DNA from: Oscillospiraceae bacterium
GTDB lineage: Bacteria > Bacillota > Clostridia > Oscillospirales > Ruminococcaceae
Length of the DNA: 37,003 nt
Assembly: GCA_020024155.1 (NCBI GenBank)
Contig: JAHHUE010000009.1
Location: 1-37,003 of the forward strand
Direction: 5' to 3'
The notes beneath the pieces are model-generated. The model ran no database searches, was not told where the DNA came from, and saw only the letters and a list, made by a program, of their open reading frames with translations. Both the position numbers and the translations under genes were made by a program. Shown piece by piece: positions 26,801-34,422 of the stretch; the first letter of the stretch is position 1, and each line of letters opens with the position of its first letter.

Positions 26801-26831
26801 ATAAAAGAAAAAGCCGTATAAAACGGCTTTT
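26801..26831 (-). terminator. Terminator of the minus-strand phage regulator gene
   Basis: Stem AAAAGCCGT (26809-26817) with ACGGCTTTT (26823-26831), 5-base loop; on the minus strand it is followed by a T-rich tract. It marks the boundary between the phage-like element and the host glycan operon. Confidence 0.8.
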
Positions 26832-26839
26832 CGTTGGCA

Positions 26840-27274
26840 TTATCTGTCTGTGCCAAAAAATGCAAAAATATATTTTTCCAGTGATTTTTGCGCACGACGA
26901 TATATACAGGAACGGTCTGTAAAACTGTTTCTTGCTAATGTTGATACACTGTTTCTTTGTCGGTTAATATAAAAACTCATTATAAGATTTTTATCTTTTT
27001 CTGGTATGGCAGAAAGTGCATCTTCAATACATGACACTTTAAGTGTATTATATTTAAGTGTTTTCTCTAACTGTTCTATCTGGGAAATATGCTTAATCAT
27101 TTTTTCATCTGTGGTTGTGGAGGACATAACTTTTGTTTGCAAACTATATCCACCTTGCGAAAAGGTATTTTGCAAAAGCTCTATGCGTTTTGGTAATGTG
27201 ATGATACTACTTTTAAGATAGTTATAATCCGACAAATCTTTTATTGCTTGTTGTTTATAATCATTATATGTCAT
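26840..27274 (-). CDS. Small phage-type sigma-like transcription regulator (probable)
   Basis: 144 residues, helical and charged. The first half (residues 1-85) looks coiled; the second half, DALSAIPEKDKNLIMSFYI then SVSTLARN and DRSCIYRRAQKSLEKYIF, resembles the region-4-like helix-turn-helix of ArpU/RinA-type or DUF1492-type late regulators in Firmicute phages. GGAGG precedes the ATG and a consensus promoter (27335-27363) drives it. It diverges from the repressor gene. A late-gene activator role is inference; exact family not certain. Confidence 0.6.
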   Translation of the reverse strand: MTYNDYKQQAIKDLSDYNYLKSSIITLPKRIELLQNTFSQGGYSLQTKVMSSTTTDEKMIKHISQIEQLEKTLKYNTLKVSCIEDALSAIPEKDKNLIMSFYINRQRNSVSTLARNSFTDRSCIYRRAQKSLEKYIFAFFGTDR

Positions 27275-27334
27275 TAGTTTAGCCTCCTCTTAGATAGTGT
27301 TATTTTTCATTAAAAAGTTTCGTTTTCGGGACTT

Positions 27335-27363
27335 ATAATAACATTATTACCAAAATTTGTCAA
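27335..27363 (-). promoter_or_regulatory. Promoter of the small sigma-like gene
   Basis: Minus strand: -35 TTGACA (27358-27363), 17-base spacer, -10 TATTAT (27335-27340). Near consensus. The palindrome at 27370-27384 lies immediately upstream of its -35. Confidence 0.75.
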
Positions 27364-27369
27364 TAAGAT

Positions 27370-27384
27370 ACAACTAATAGTTGT
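27370..27384. promoter_or_regulatory. Palindrome ACAACT-AAT-AGTTGT, candidate repressor operator
   Basis: Perfect inverted repeat, 6-base arms and a 3-base centre, between the divergent promoters of the sigma-like gene and the S24 repressor gene, where a CI-type protein would be expected to bind. The core CAACT-N3-AGTTG is shared with 146-158. Binding is inferred. Confidence 0.5.
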
Positions 27385-27456
27385 GGAAAAATTTTAAAAA
27401 AGAAAGCTTGGGTGATGCAGAAAATGTAGAAGATTGTATTTTTATATCGAAAAATA

Positions 27457-27465
27457 TGGTATAAT
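27457..27465 (+). promoter_or_regulatory. Extended -10 promoter of the repressor gene
   Basis: TGGTATAAT, an extended -10 (TGnTATAAT), 28 bases before the TTG start. No good -35 at 17 bases, as is common with extended -10 promoters. Confidence 0.6.
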
Positions 27466-27493
27466 GTAAAAAAACTAAAAGGAGGGCTTATCC

Positions 27494-28102
27494 TTGAATG
27501 AAATTATTAAGACGCGTAGAAAAGCCCTTGGGATTACTTTGGAAGAAATTGGCGATTATGTTGGTGTTTCCAAAGCAACAGTGCAACGATGGGAAACAGG
27601 AAGTATTTCAAATATGCGTCAGGACAGAATAAAAAAGTTGAGTGAAATTTTACAACTGGATTCTGATGTGTTACTTGGTATTGATGAAGAAAAAAATTTT
27701 GGTAGAAATTTTGTTAAAATACCTATTTTATCCAATTTTACTTTGGGTGTGCCAATATCTGCTCAAAAAAATATTATTGGGTATGATGAAGTGCCAAAAG
27801 ACTGGGTTGAAAATGATAATGTTTTTGCTATTAAAGTAAAGGGAGACAGTATGGAACCCAGAATTGTATCGGAGGATATTGTAATTGTCAGAAAACAGGA
27901 TGAAGTAAATAGTGGGGATATTGGTATCGTTATGATTGCTAATCAAGAGCCAATATGCAAAAAAATTGTTAAACATAATGACGGTCTTGTTCTTATATCT
28001 AATAATGCTAAATATGAACCAATATTTTTTACTTTAAGTGAAATTGAAGAAAAAAATATTGTGGTTTTGGGGAAAGTTATTGAACTTAGAGCTAAATTAT
28101 AA
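27494..28102 (+). CDS. CI/LexA-like phage repressor (XRE HTH + S24 peptidase)
   Basis: 202 residues. N-terminal HTH (ITLEEIGDYVGVSKATVQRWE, about 14-34), linker, then an S24 domain with Ser119 in KVKGDSMEP and Lys156 in PICKKIVK as the autocleavage dyad. The expected cleavage bond reads Leu84-Gly85 (FTLGVP) instead of Ala-Gly. Likely represses the element's lytic genes and is cleaved when RecA is activated. The start is TTG 27494 with GGAGGG 7 bases upstream; the nearby ATG is out of frame. It is followed by a terminator at 28181-28210. Confidence 0.9.
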   Translation: MNEIIKTRRKALGITLEEIGDYVGVSKATVQRWETGSISNMRQDRIKKLSEILQLDSDVLLGIDEEKNFGRNFVKIPILSNFTLGVPISAQKNIIGYDEVPKDWVENDNVFAIKVKGDSMEPRIVSEDIVIVRKQDEVNSGDIGIVMIANQEPICKKIVKHNDGLVLISNNAKYEPIFFTLSEIEEKNIVVLGKVIELRAKL

Positions 28103-28180
28103 TACATATATAAGCACATAATTGAGTATTAAATAATTTCTAAAAATTTAATTGGTGGCTAAACTATATTACATATATAA

Positions 28181-28210
28181 AAGGGTGGATTTGTTTCCAT
28201 CCTCTTTTTA
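28181..28210 (+). terminator. Terminator after the repressor gene
   Basis: AAGGGTGGA (28181-28189), loop, TCCATCC (28196-28202) with one G-T pair, then TCTTTTT. It separates the repressor from the packaging genes. Confidence 0.7.
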
Positions 28211-28253
28211 TTTGTAAAAAATCTTTTATAAATAGAGCGTTTATGGGCATTGG

Positions 28254-28292
28254 TACAACATAAATGCAACATTTTGTGCAACATAAACTGCA
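28254..28292 (+). repeat. Three phased direct repeats T(A/G)CAACAT
   Basis: TACAACAT at 28254-28261 and TGCAACAT at 28265-28272 and 28277-28284, spaced 11 and 12 bases apart, about one helical turn. Two of the copies continue as CAACATAAATGCA and CAACATAAACTGCA. The array is 70 bases upstream of the first packaging gene in a region with no ORF. It looks like a binding array for an activator or for the small terminase; function not shown. Confidence 0.5.
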
Positions 28293-28361
28293 TTGAATTT
28301 GCGAAAAATTTATGTTTTTTCGTGTTATGATTATATCATAGAAAATTGAGAGGAGGTTAAA

Positions 28362-28634
28362 ATGAAATCCAGCGTAGGAAAACAAAAAATGATGGGTGAT
28401 GTTTTAAACAAAGCTTTGAAATCAAAAGTGGCAGAATCTGTGAAAGAAGAAATTTCCACAGTGCTGGATATAAGTACAGATAAGATGACAGCACAACAAG
28501 CTATTGCTTATGCTCAAATTGTTAAAGCTTTAAAAGGCGATAAATCTGCTTTTGAGGCTATAAGCAATGCTGTAAAACAGGAAATTAACACAGATGAAAA
28601 AACATTTAACGTGGAGGTGAAGGTTGTAGAGTAA
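28362..28634 (+). CDS. Probable terminase small subunit
   Basis: 90 residues, helical: GKQKMMGDVLNKALKSK and TAQQAIAYAQIVKALKGDKSAFEAI resemble short terminase small subunits or DUF5681-like proteins found just before TerL in Clostridia phages. It would bind the packaging site and load the large subunit. AGGAGG precedes ATG 28362. Its stop lies in TAATGATGTGA, just ahead of the large-subunit gene. Identification depends mainly on position. Confidence 0.6.
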   Translation: MKSSVGKQKMMGDVLNKALKSKVAESVKEEISTVLDISTDKMTAQQAIAYAQIVKALKGDKSAFEAISNAVKQEINTDEKTFNVEVKVVE

Positions 28635-28668
28635 TGATGTGAAATGTGGATGGTGAGGAAAAATTAAA

Positions 28669-29976
28669 ATTGAAATAACTAAAAAACAAAAGGAATTTAT
28701 CAACAGTACAGCAGACGAGGTTCTGTTTGGCGGAGCAGCAGGTGGTGGTAAAAGCTATGCTCAGTTGATAGATTCCTTTTTATATGCAATGAAATATCCA
28801 AAAAGCAAACAGCTTATACTAAGACGAACACTTCCAGAACTTGAAAAAAGCTTGATAAGAGTTGCTCTTGGACTATTTGATAATTCTATATATAAGTATA
28901 ACTCTTCAAAACATACCGGCACTTTCCCTAATGGAAGTATTATAGATTTTGGATATTGCGATAAGGAAAATGATGTTTTTAAGTATCAATCTGCTGAGTA
29001 CGATGTTATAAGATTTGATGAACTGACACATTTTACTCAGGATATGTATGTTTATCTTATAAGCCGTATAAGAGGTGTGAATAATTTTCCAAAACAAATT
29101 AAAAGCAGCACAAACCCAGGTGGCATTGGGCATAGCTGGGTTAAAGAAAGATTTATTGATGCATGTGTTGACGGTATTTACTGCGATGAAAATGGAATAA
29201 GACAGTTTATACCTGCAAAGGTTAGTGATAACAGCTTTTTAATGAAAAACGACAAGGGGTATATATCCAGATTAAAAAGGCTGAGTGACAAGGATAAAAG
29301 AGCGTTATTGTACGGGGACTGGGATATTTTTGATGGTCAGTATTTTTCTGAATTTAGAAGAAGTATTCATGTTATAAAACCGTTTATTATTCCACCACAT
29401 TGGAAAAAATATTTTACTATGGACTATGGTCTTGATATGTTTGCCGGGTTTTTTATTGCTGTGGATACCCAAGGTAAAGCTTATGTTTATAGAGAAATTT
29501 ATAAGCCTAATTTGATTATAAGTAATGCTGCAAAGGAAATTTTAAATGCAGATGAAAAGAATATATCGGCTTATTATGCACCTCCTGACCTTTATAACAG
29601 AAGGCAGGATACAGGTAAAAGTGTTGCAGAAATTTTTTCTGAATATGGGATTTTATTGTCCAAAAGCGAAAATAACAGAGTTCAGGGCTGGTATAACCTG
29701 AAAGAATGGCTTATGCCTTATAAAGATGAGACAGGACATATGACTGCAAATTTGGTTATATTTGAAAACTGCACGAACCTTATACGAACTTTACCAGCTT
29801 TGACTTTTGATAAGTCTAACCCTAATGATGTGGCCAATATGCCTCATGAAATTACTCACGCACCAGATGCCTTGCGTTATTTTGTTGCCGGACGTCCTGT
29901 GCCAGCTGTACGTGAAGTAATTGAGGAAGATGAAAACAGTTATGATGCACAAATTGAGAATTTTATTGAGTTTTAG
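28669..29976 (+). CDS. Terminase large subunit (TerL), no canonical start codon
   Basis: ATP-driven DNA packaging motor with nuclease. The Walker A motif FGGAAGGGKS (about 20-29) lies upstream of the first TTG (28765), so that TTG cannot be the real start. Reading back in frame there is no ATG, GTG or TTG before a TGA at 28654-28656. ATT 28669 (giving M-EITKKQKEF) sits 9 bases after GAGGA and is used here. Walker B is VIRFDE (Asp117-Glu118). The nuclease domain begins with TMDYG (Asp252), and PHEITHAPDALRYF is near the end. If the start is right, the length is 435 residues. A frameshift in the A run at 28659-28663 is an alternative. Confidence 0.85.
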   Translation: MEITKKQKEFINSTADEVLFGGAAGGGKSYAQLIDSFLYAMKYPKSKQLILRRTLPELEKSLIRVALGLFDNSIYKYNSSKHTGTFPNGSIIDFGYCDKENDVFKYQSAEYDVIRFDELTHFTQDMYVYLISRIRGVNNFPKQIKSSTNPGGIGHSWVKERFIDACVDGIYCDENGIRQFIPAKVSDNSFLMKNDKGYISRLKRLSDKDKRALLYGDWDIFDGQYFSEFRRSIHVIKPFIIPPHWKKYFTMDYGLDMFAGFFIAVDTQGKAYVYREIYKPNLIISNAAKEILNADEKNISAYYAPPDLYNRRQDTGKSVAEIFSEYGILLSKSENNRVQGWYNLKEWLMPYKDETGHMTANLVIFENCTNLIRTLPALTFDKSNPNDVANMPHEITHAPDALRYFVAGRPVPAVREVIEEDENSYDAQIENFIEF

Positions 29977-29993
29977 AAGGAGTGAAAAGTATA

Positions 29994-30602
29994 GTGTATA
30001 AAATTGATGGAAAAAAAGATTACTATCCGTTTACCGGTATGAAACACCCACACGAAATGCAGAAAGAGTATGAAAAATATTTTAAGGTTTATCCTTATAG
30101 ATATGCTTTTGCTGACCCAACAGTTGAGGGCGTTCAGGATAGATTGCGAGTTTCTAATGTAAAAAAACAAAAAAAGAAAAATGAGAATATAGGTACAAAT
30201 ACAAATCAAATATCCAAAGCCGAAGAGGAAGCTCTTAGACGAGAAAGAGAACGTCAAGAGAAAATAGGAAGGCTTAACAGCGAAAAAACAAAAGCTATTG
30301 AGCGTATGAACCAAAATCTTGATTTGCAGAAAAAAGAGGCAAAAGTAACAAATGAAAATAATCTTAAAGATATTTATGTGACTTATATGCAAGGAATAAA
30401 AAATATGCCTCAGCAAACTGCTCTATGGGGTGCAGGCGGGGAAATAGAAAGCCTTAAAAATCAGAAAAGAATGAACTATGAGGACAACAGAGTTAAGGAA
30501 AATGCAAAACATAACAGCATTTTGAATGACTTGCAAAAACAATATAACAATGACCTTATGGAGCTTGAAAGAAAATATATGCAGATGCTTATAAGCATTT
30601 AA
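29994..30602 (+). CDS. Phage protein with long coiled coil, unknown function
   Basis: 202 residues from GTG 29994 (AAGGAG 11 bases upstream; another in-frame GTG at 29982 lies inside that site). The N terminus is YKIDGKKDYYPFTGMKHPH; residues 60-120 are Glu/Lys/Arg-rich (AEEEALRRERERQEK) and clearly coiled-coil. TALWGAGGEIESLKNQ sits near the centre of the second half, and the C terminus is again helical. Lies between TerL and the portal gene. I do not recognise a family; a packaging accessory or an injected virion protein are possibilities. Confidence 0.75.
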   Translation: MYKIDGKKDYYPFTGMKHPHEMQKEYEKYFKVYPYRYAFADPTVEGVQDRLRVSNVKKQKKKNENIGTNTNQISKAEEEALRRERERQEKIGRLNSEKTKAIERMNQNLDLQKKEAKVTNENNLKDIYVTYMQGIKNMPQQTALWGAGGEIESLKNQKRMNYEDNRVKENAKHNSILNDLQKQYNNDLMELERKYMQMLISI

Positions 30603-30612
30603 GGAGGTATAT

Positions 30613-30783
30613 ATGATTTTTTTTATTGGATTTACATTTGGATGTATTATAGGTGCTTTTGCATATAGATATTTATACTCCCTTGAATGTAATAAAAATG
30701 AGGTGGTTTGCAATCAGCAGGAAAAAGACAGGGAAATTCAAAATCAATTGGAAAGGCTTATTGCTTATGGAAATGATAAGTAA
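30613..30783 (+). CDS. Small single-pass membrane protein, 56 residues
   Basis: MIFFIGFTFGCIIGAFAYRYLY is a membrane segment with GxxxG spacing; the rest is polar and charged (NQQEKDREIQNQLERLI) and helical. GGAGG stands 6 bases before the ATG, and another AAGGAGG follows the stop for the portal gene, so it is a real gene of the packaging operon. The type I membrane-like form resembles small phage proteins of unknown role (holin-like or accessory); no function is claimed. Confidence 0.65.
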   Translation: MIFFIGFTFGCIIGAFAYRYLYSLECNKNEVVCNQQEKDREIQNQLERLIAYGNDK

Positions 30784-30792
30784 GGAGGAATA

Positions 30793-32253
30793 ATGAAAGA
30801 AGGAAAAATTGATTGTCAGTCTATCTGGAATGAGTATCAGAAAGATTTGACATATAAAAATTCTATTGAATTATTTGAGAAAACAAAAAAACATCATAAC
30901 TTTTTTCTTGGAAAACAATGGGAGGGGCTTAATGCACCAGATTTGGAAAAGCCTGTGCTTAACTTTGTAAAAAGAGTTGTTAACTATCTTATAAGCATTT
31001 TAATGGTTAACGATGTTTCTATTTCTCTTTCTTCTAATGAAGTTGATGACCAGACTTTATCTGCTGTTGAAAAAGAAATTGAAATGATTAACGAAAATAC
31101 AAAGTTTAAAAGTAAACTGAGAAATATTATAAAAAATACGGCAATTGACGGTGACGGTGTAATATATGTGAGATACAACCCAGAAAGAAAAAATGTTGAA
31201 AGTGAAATTATCTACAATACAAATATTGTATTTGGAGATAAAACTACTGCTGATGTGGAAAATCAGCCATATATTATACTTGTGAAAAATATTGATAAGG
31301 ATATTTTTAGTCAGATGTATCCTAATATTGAGGAAAAAACAAATTACAATTCCGAAAAAAATGAGGAAACTGTTACTGTGCTTATAAGATTATACAAAAA
31401 AGACGGTACGGTTCATTTTGTACAATGCACTGAAAACAATATGATTACTGATGAGACAGACACCGGACAGACAGAATATCCTATTGCTTTTATGAACTGG
31501 GAAAATGTGAGAGATTCTTATCACGGTATGGGAGCTGTGGAAACTATTGTGCCTAACCAGATTACTGTTAATAAATTATGGGCAATGGCTTTGTTATATC
31601 AGAAAAATAATGCTTTTCCTAAAATATTTATTGATAAAACAAAACTGGATAAGTGGAATTCTTCTCCGGGGGCTGTAATGGGGGTTATCGGAAATCCTAA
31701 TGATGCTGTGGCTACAAGTTTTAGAGCTCAGGATATGGCCAGCCAGCTTATGTCTATTGTTGAAAAAACTATTGCTTATACAAAAGACTTTATGGGGGCA
31801 AATGATGCTGCACTTGGAAATGTAAATCCAACAAATACTTCTGCTATTGTTGCATTGCAGAAATCGGCTGTTGCTCCGTTGGAACTTCAAAAACTATCGC
31901 TCTATCAATTTGTTGAGGATTATTCAAGGATTGTGTATGACATAATCAAAACCCATTATGGTATGCGAGAAACTGAAATTGGCGGACAAATGGTATATTT
32001 TGATTACAGAACTCTTGGTAATAATGCAAAACTAACTGTGGAAATTGGTCCGTCAGAATATTGGAGTGAATCTGCTCAAATTCAAACTATGGATAATCTG
32101 TTTACTAAGGGAGTTATTACCGATGCAATTGTTTATTTGGAAAATTTACCAGACCGTGCATTGCCTAATAAATCTAGAATTATTCAAGCTATAAAGGAAA
32201 ATAGCCAAATAAATATGGATATGGAAAAGAGGGATGAGTATGAAATTATGTAG
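30793..32253 (+). CDS. Phage portal protein
   Basis: 486 residues, expected to form the dodecameric DNA entry ring at one head vertex. FFLGKQWEGL and KPVLNFVKRVVNYLISILMVN at the start, AIDGDGVIYVRYNPE, and the long helical stem region TNTSAIVALQKSAVAPLELQKLSLYQ typical of portals are visible. Position right after terminase and before scaffold and capsid agrees. AGGAGG precedes the ATG. The end overlaps the next small gene by 14 bases. Confidence 0.88.
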   Translation: MKEGKIDCQSIWNEYQKDLTYKNSIELFEKTKKHHNFFLGKQWEGLNAPDLEKPVLNFVKRVVNYLISILMVNDVSISLSSNEVDDQTLSAVEKEIEMINENTKFKSKLRNIIKNTAIDGDGVIYVRYNPERKNVESEIIYNTNIVFGDKTTADVENQPYIILVKNIDKDIFSQMYPNIEEKTNYNSEKNEETVTVLIRLYKKDGTVHFVQCTENNMITDETDTGQTEYPIAFMNWENVRDSYHGMGAVETIVPNQITVNKLWAMALLYQKNNAFPKIFIDKTKLDKWNSSPGAVMGVIGNPNDAVATSFRAQDMASQLMSIVEKTIAYTKDFMGANDAALGNVNPTNTSAIVALQKSAVAPLELQKLSLYQFVEDYSRIVYDIIKTHYGMRETEIGGQMVYFDYRTLGNNAKLTVEIGPSEYWSESAQIQTMDNLFTKGVITDAIVYLENLPDRALPNKSRIIQAIKENSQINMDMEKRDEYEIM

Positions 32254-32431
32254 CTGTTCTGAAAGACCTTTGGGAATTGTTGAAAGTAAAGTTGTGATGA
32301 GGGAAAATGTGCCTTATCAAGTTTTATATTTTGGCTGTACAAATAAAAGGTGTGCTAAATATAATCAGATTGTTGTTGAAAAATATATTAACCTTTTAGA
32401 CAACGCTGATGTTTTTGAAATTGAAATTTAA
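32240..32431 (+). CDS. Small Cys-rich protein, possible zinc binding
   Basis: 63 residues. MKLCSCSERP supplies Cys4 and Cys6, and FGCTNKRCAKYN a second C-X4-C pair, a likely zinc ribbon-like knuckle. The start is ATG 32240 with GAGGG 6 bases upstream; the ATG at 32234 is too close to it. Overlaps the portal gene by 14 bases and is followed by a terminator. Function unknown. Confidence 0.7.
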   Translation: MKLCSCSERPLGIVESKVVMRENVPYQVLYFGCTNKRCAKYNQIVVEKYINLLDNADVFEIEI

Positions 32432-32447
32432 TTATTGCTTAGATTGT

Positions 32448-32474
32448 AGTTTTGCTTATGGCAAAACTTTTTTT
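32448..32474 (+). terminator. Intrinsic terminator inside the structural operon
   Basis: AGTTTTGC (32448-32455) pairs perfectly with GCAAAACT (32461-32468), 5-base loop, followed by a run of seven T. It lies between the portal module and the scaffold gene. Confidence 0.82.
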
Positions 32475-32503
32475 ATACCTGCTTTATGGGAAAGGACTTA
32501 AAT

Positions 32504-33301
32504 ATGATAGAAAATACCATTTCTATAAATAATTCGGTTGATGTTAGTGATGACTATGTAACCGATGAAACTCAAAATTCTGCAATCGAGGAAAATTATC
32601 AGTGCGATAGTGATAATCAATTGCAGGAAAATGAAACTTTGGAACAATCACAGACCAGTGATAAGACCGAAGATATTATGACGCTTAATCTTTATGGTGA
32701 AAGCGTTGATATGCCTGTTAGTCAGGCTAAAATTATTGCTCAGAAAGGTCTGGCTTTTGACCATATAAAAGGTCAGCTTGCTATGGCTAAAAATGATGCA
32801 AGATTAAAAGCTTTGGAGGATATTGCAAACATAAATGGGCAGACCACAGCTCAACTTGTAAGCGATATTCACAAGCAAACGCTTACTAATCAGCTTATTC
32901 AACAATATGGCAGTGTTGAAAATGCTCCTTTTGAGGAGATTAACAGGGTTGTAAAGGAACTTGAAAGCTCTGACAGAAAATGGGCTGAGAATGAGCAGAA
33001 TATGCAAAAAGAAAGTTTTAAAAGTCAGTTCAGAGAATTTTTAAGCTATAACCCAGGCTGTACGGAAATTCCTTATGAAGTGATAAATGCTATGAAAAAT
33101 GGTGAAAACCTTTCTGTTGCATACAGCAGATACAATGAGTATATGCTGAAAAACGAACTTGAAAATACCAAGCGTGAGCTTGAAGTTTTGAAAAGTGAAC
33201 AAAAAGCCAAAAAAACAAGCACACCTTCTGCTATGAATGTGGGCGCTAAAAACAACAATGAAAGTCAGGAATTCTACAAAATGTTTAGAAGCACCTGGTA
33301 A
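32504..33301 (+). CDS. Probable capsid scaffolding protein
   Basis: 265 residues, acidic N-terminal third (about 1-60 rich in Asp/Glu/Asn/Gln), then long helices including GQLAMAKNDARLKALEDI and KNELENTKRELEVLKSEQK, a Lys/Ser/Thr-rich linker and a short C-terminal helix with EFYKMFRSTW that could bind coat protein. Such composition and the place directly before the major capsid gene are typical of scaffolds. ATG 32504 has AAAGGA upstream; ATG 32486 has none. A tail-capsid assembly role is inferred from position and composition. Confidence 0.75.
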   Translation: MIENTISINNSVDVSDDYVTDETQNSAIEENYQCDSDNQLQENETLEQSQTSDKTEDIMTLNLYGESVDMPVSQAKIIAQKGLAFDHIKGQLAMAKNDARLKALEDIANINGQTTAQLVSDIHKQTLTNQLIQQYGSVENAPFEEINRVVKELESSDRKWAENEQNMQKESFKSQFREFLSYNPGCTEIPYEVINAMKNGENLSVAYSRYNEYMLKNELENTKRELEVLKSEQKAKKTSTPSAMNVGAKNNNESQEFYKMFRSTW

Positions 33302-33361
33302 TGTATGAAAAATGTGTTGTTTCGTTTATTAAACACAAAGATTGAAAAGGAGAATTAAACT

Positions 33362-34414
33362 ATGTCTGAAACTTATAATATTAAATATAACCGAGATATG
33401 CATAAAAGCTATATCGAAACAAGCCTTGTTGCACCTCATCTTACTGATGAATATGATTTTACAGGTGCTAAAACTGTACGTGTGTCTGCACCTCTTACTG
33501 TGCCTATGAATGACTATACAAGAACCGGTGCTAACAGATACGGCACTCCTACTGAACTTAAAGATGCTGTGCAGGAAATGACTTTAACTCAGGATAAGAG
33601 TTTTGCTCTTACTATTGATAAAGGTAACAGTCAAGATAAAAACGATACAGAAGCTTTTGCTAAGAAAATGCTTTCACTTCAACTTGCTGAAAGAGCTATC
33701 CCAGAATTTGATAAATATGCATTGGACAAATTAAGCCATAAAGGAGGTACTATTGTTGGCAGTGATACTGCACTTTCTAAAACAAATATCGTTGACAGAA
33801 TCACTGATGGTACAGTATTTCTTGATGATGCCGAAATTGCTCAAAATAACAGAACTTTGTTTGTAAATGCAGCTGCTTACAAACTTTTGAAGCTTGCTGA
33901 TGAATTTACTAATGTTGATAAAATTGCAAATATGACACTTACAAAAGGTGTTGTTGGCAAATTTGATAATATGACAGTTGTTAAAGTGCCAAAAGGCAGA
34001 TGGCCTGAAAATGTTAACTTTATTATTGTTCAAAGAGCAGCGGCAACTGCACCAACTACTATTCATGATGCCAAAGTTCACAAAGACCCACCAGGTATCA
34101 GCGGTAACTTGCTTGAAGGTAGAAACTACTATGACTGCTTTGTTATTGCCTCCCGCGCAAAAGGTGTTTATGTTGATGTGGATACTTCAAAGGCTGAAAT
34201 ATGTGCTATGCCAACAATCAACGATTCCGGTGTGATTTCAAGTACTACTTCTTCTGCTCAGTTTAAATATACAACTGACGGAAGTGACCCTAGATATTCT
34301 TCAAGCGCAATTGTGGGGCAGCCTTCTTCTGTTGGAAGCAAAGTGCTTATTAAAGCTTATGCTTTTAAAGAGGGCTTGTTTGATTCCCCAGTTGCTGAAA
34401 AAACAACAAAATAA
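33362..34414 (+). CDS. Major capsid protein with C-terminal Ig/chitobiase-like domain
   Basis: 350 residues. The first 275 or so have coat-protein-like character: VRVSAPLTVPMNDYTRTGANRY, DKSFALTIDKGNSQD, RAIPEFDKYALDKLS, then the shell core FVNAAAYKLLKLADEF and a NYYDCFVIASRAKGVYVDV end. From about 280 on, QFKYTTDGSDPRYSSSA and KVLIKAYAFKEGLFDSPVA form a separate small beta-sandwich like the chitobiase-type C-terminal/FN3 domain (YTTDGSDPT pattern). It may project from the shell and bind sugars. AAGGAG precedes ATG 33362; a terminator follows. Confidence 0.85.
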   Translation: MSETYNIKYNRDMHKSYIETSLVAPHLTDEYDFTGAKTVRVSAPLTVPMNDYTRTGANRYGTPTELKDAVQEMTLTQDKSFALTIDKGNSQDKNDTEAFAKKMLSLQLAERAIPEFDKYALDKLSHKGGTIVGSDTALSKTNIVDRITDGTVFLDDAEIAQNNRTLFVNAAAYKLLKLADEFTNVDKIANMTLTKGVVGKFDNMTVVKVPKGRWPENVNFIIVQRAAATAPTTIHDAKVHKDPPGISGNLLEGRNYYDCFVIASRAKGVYVDVDTSKAEICAMPTINDSGVISSTTSSAQFKYTTDGSDPRYSSSAIVGQPSSVGSKVLIKAYAFKEGLFDSPVAEKTTK

Positions 34415-34422
34415 TTTTTTGT

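Noticed and set aside
27498..27500. ATG near the repressor start
   Set aside because: It is out of frame with the HTH-S24 protein; TTG 27494 has the proper spacing to GGAGGG.
28254..28292. CRISPR array
   Set aside because: The repeats are only 8 bases with 3-4 base gaps, far too short for CRISPR; no cas genes are present and no CRISPR array was seen elsewhere in the window.
28765..29976. Terminase starting at TTG 28765
   Set aside because: This start would cut off the Walker A motif, which is essential and clearly encoded just upstream in the same frame.
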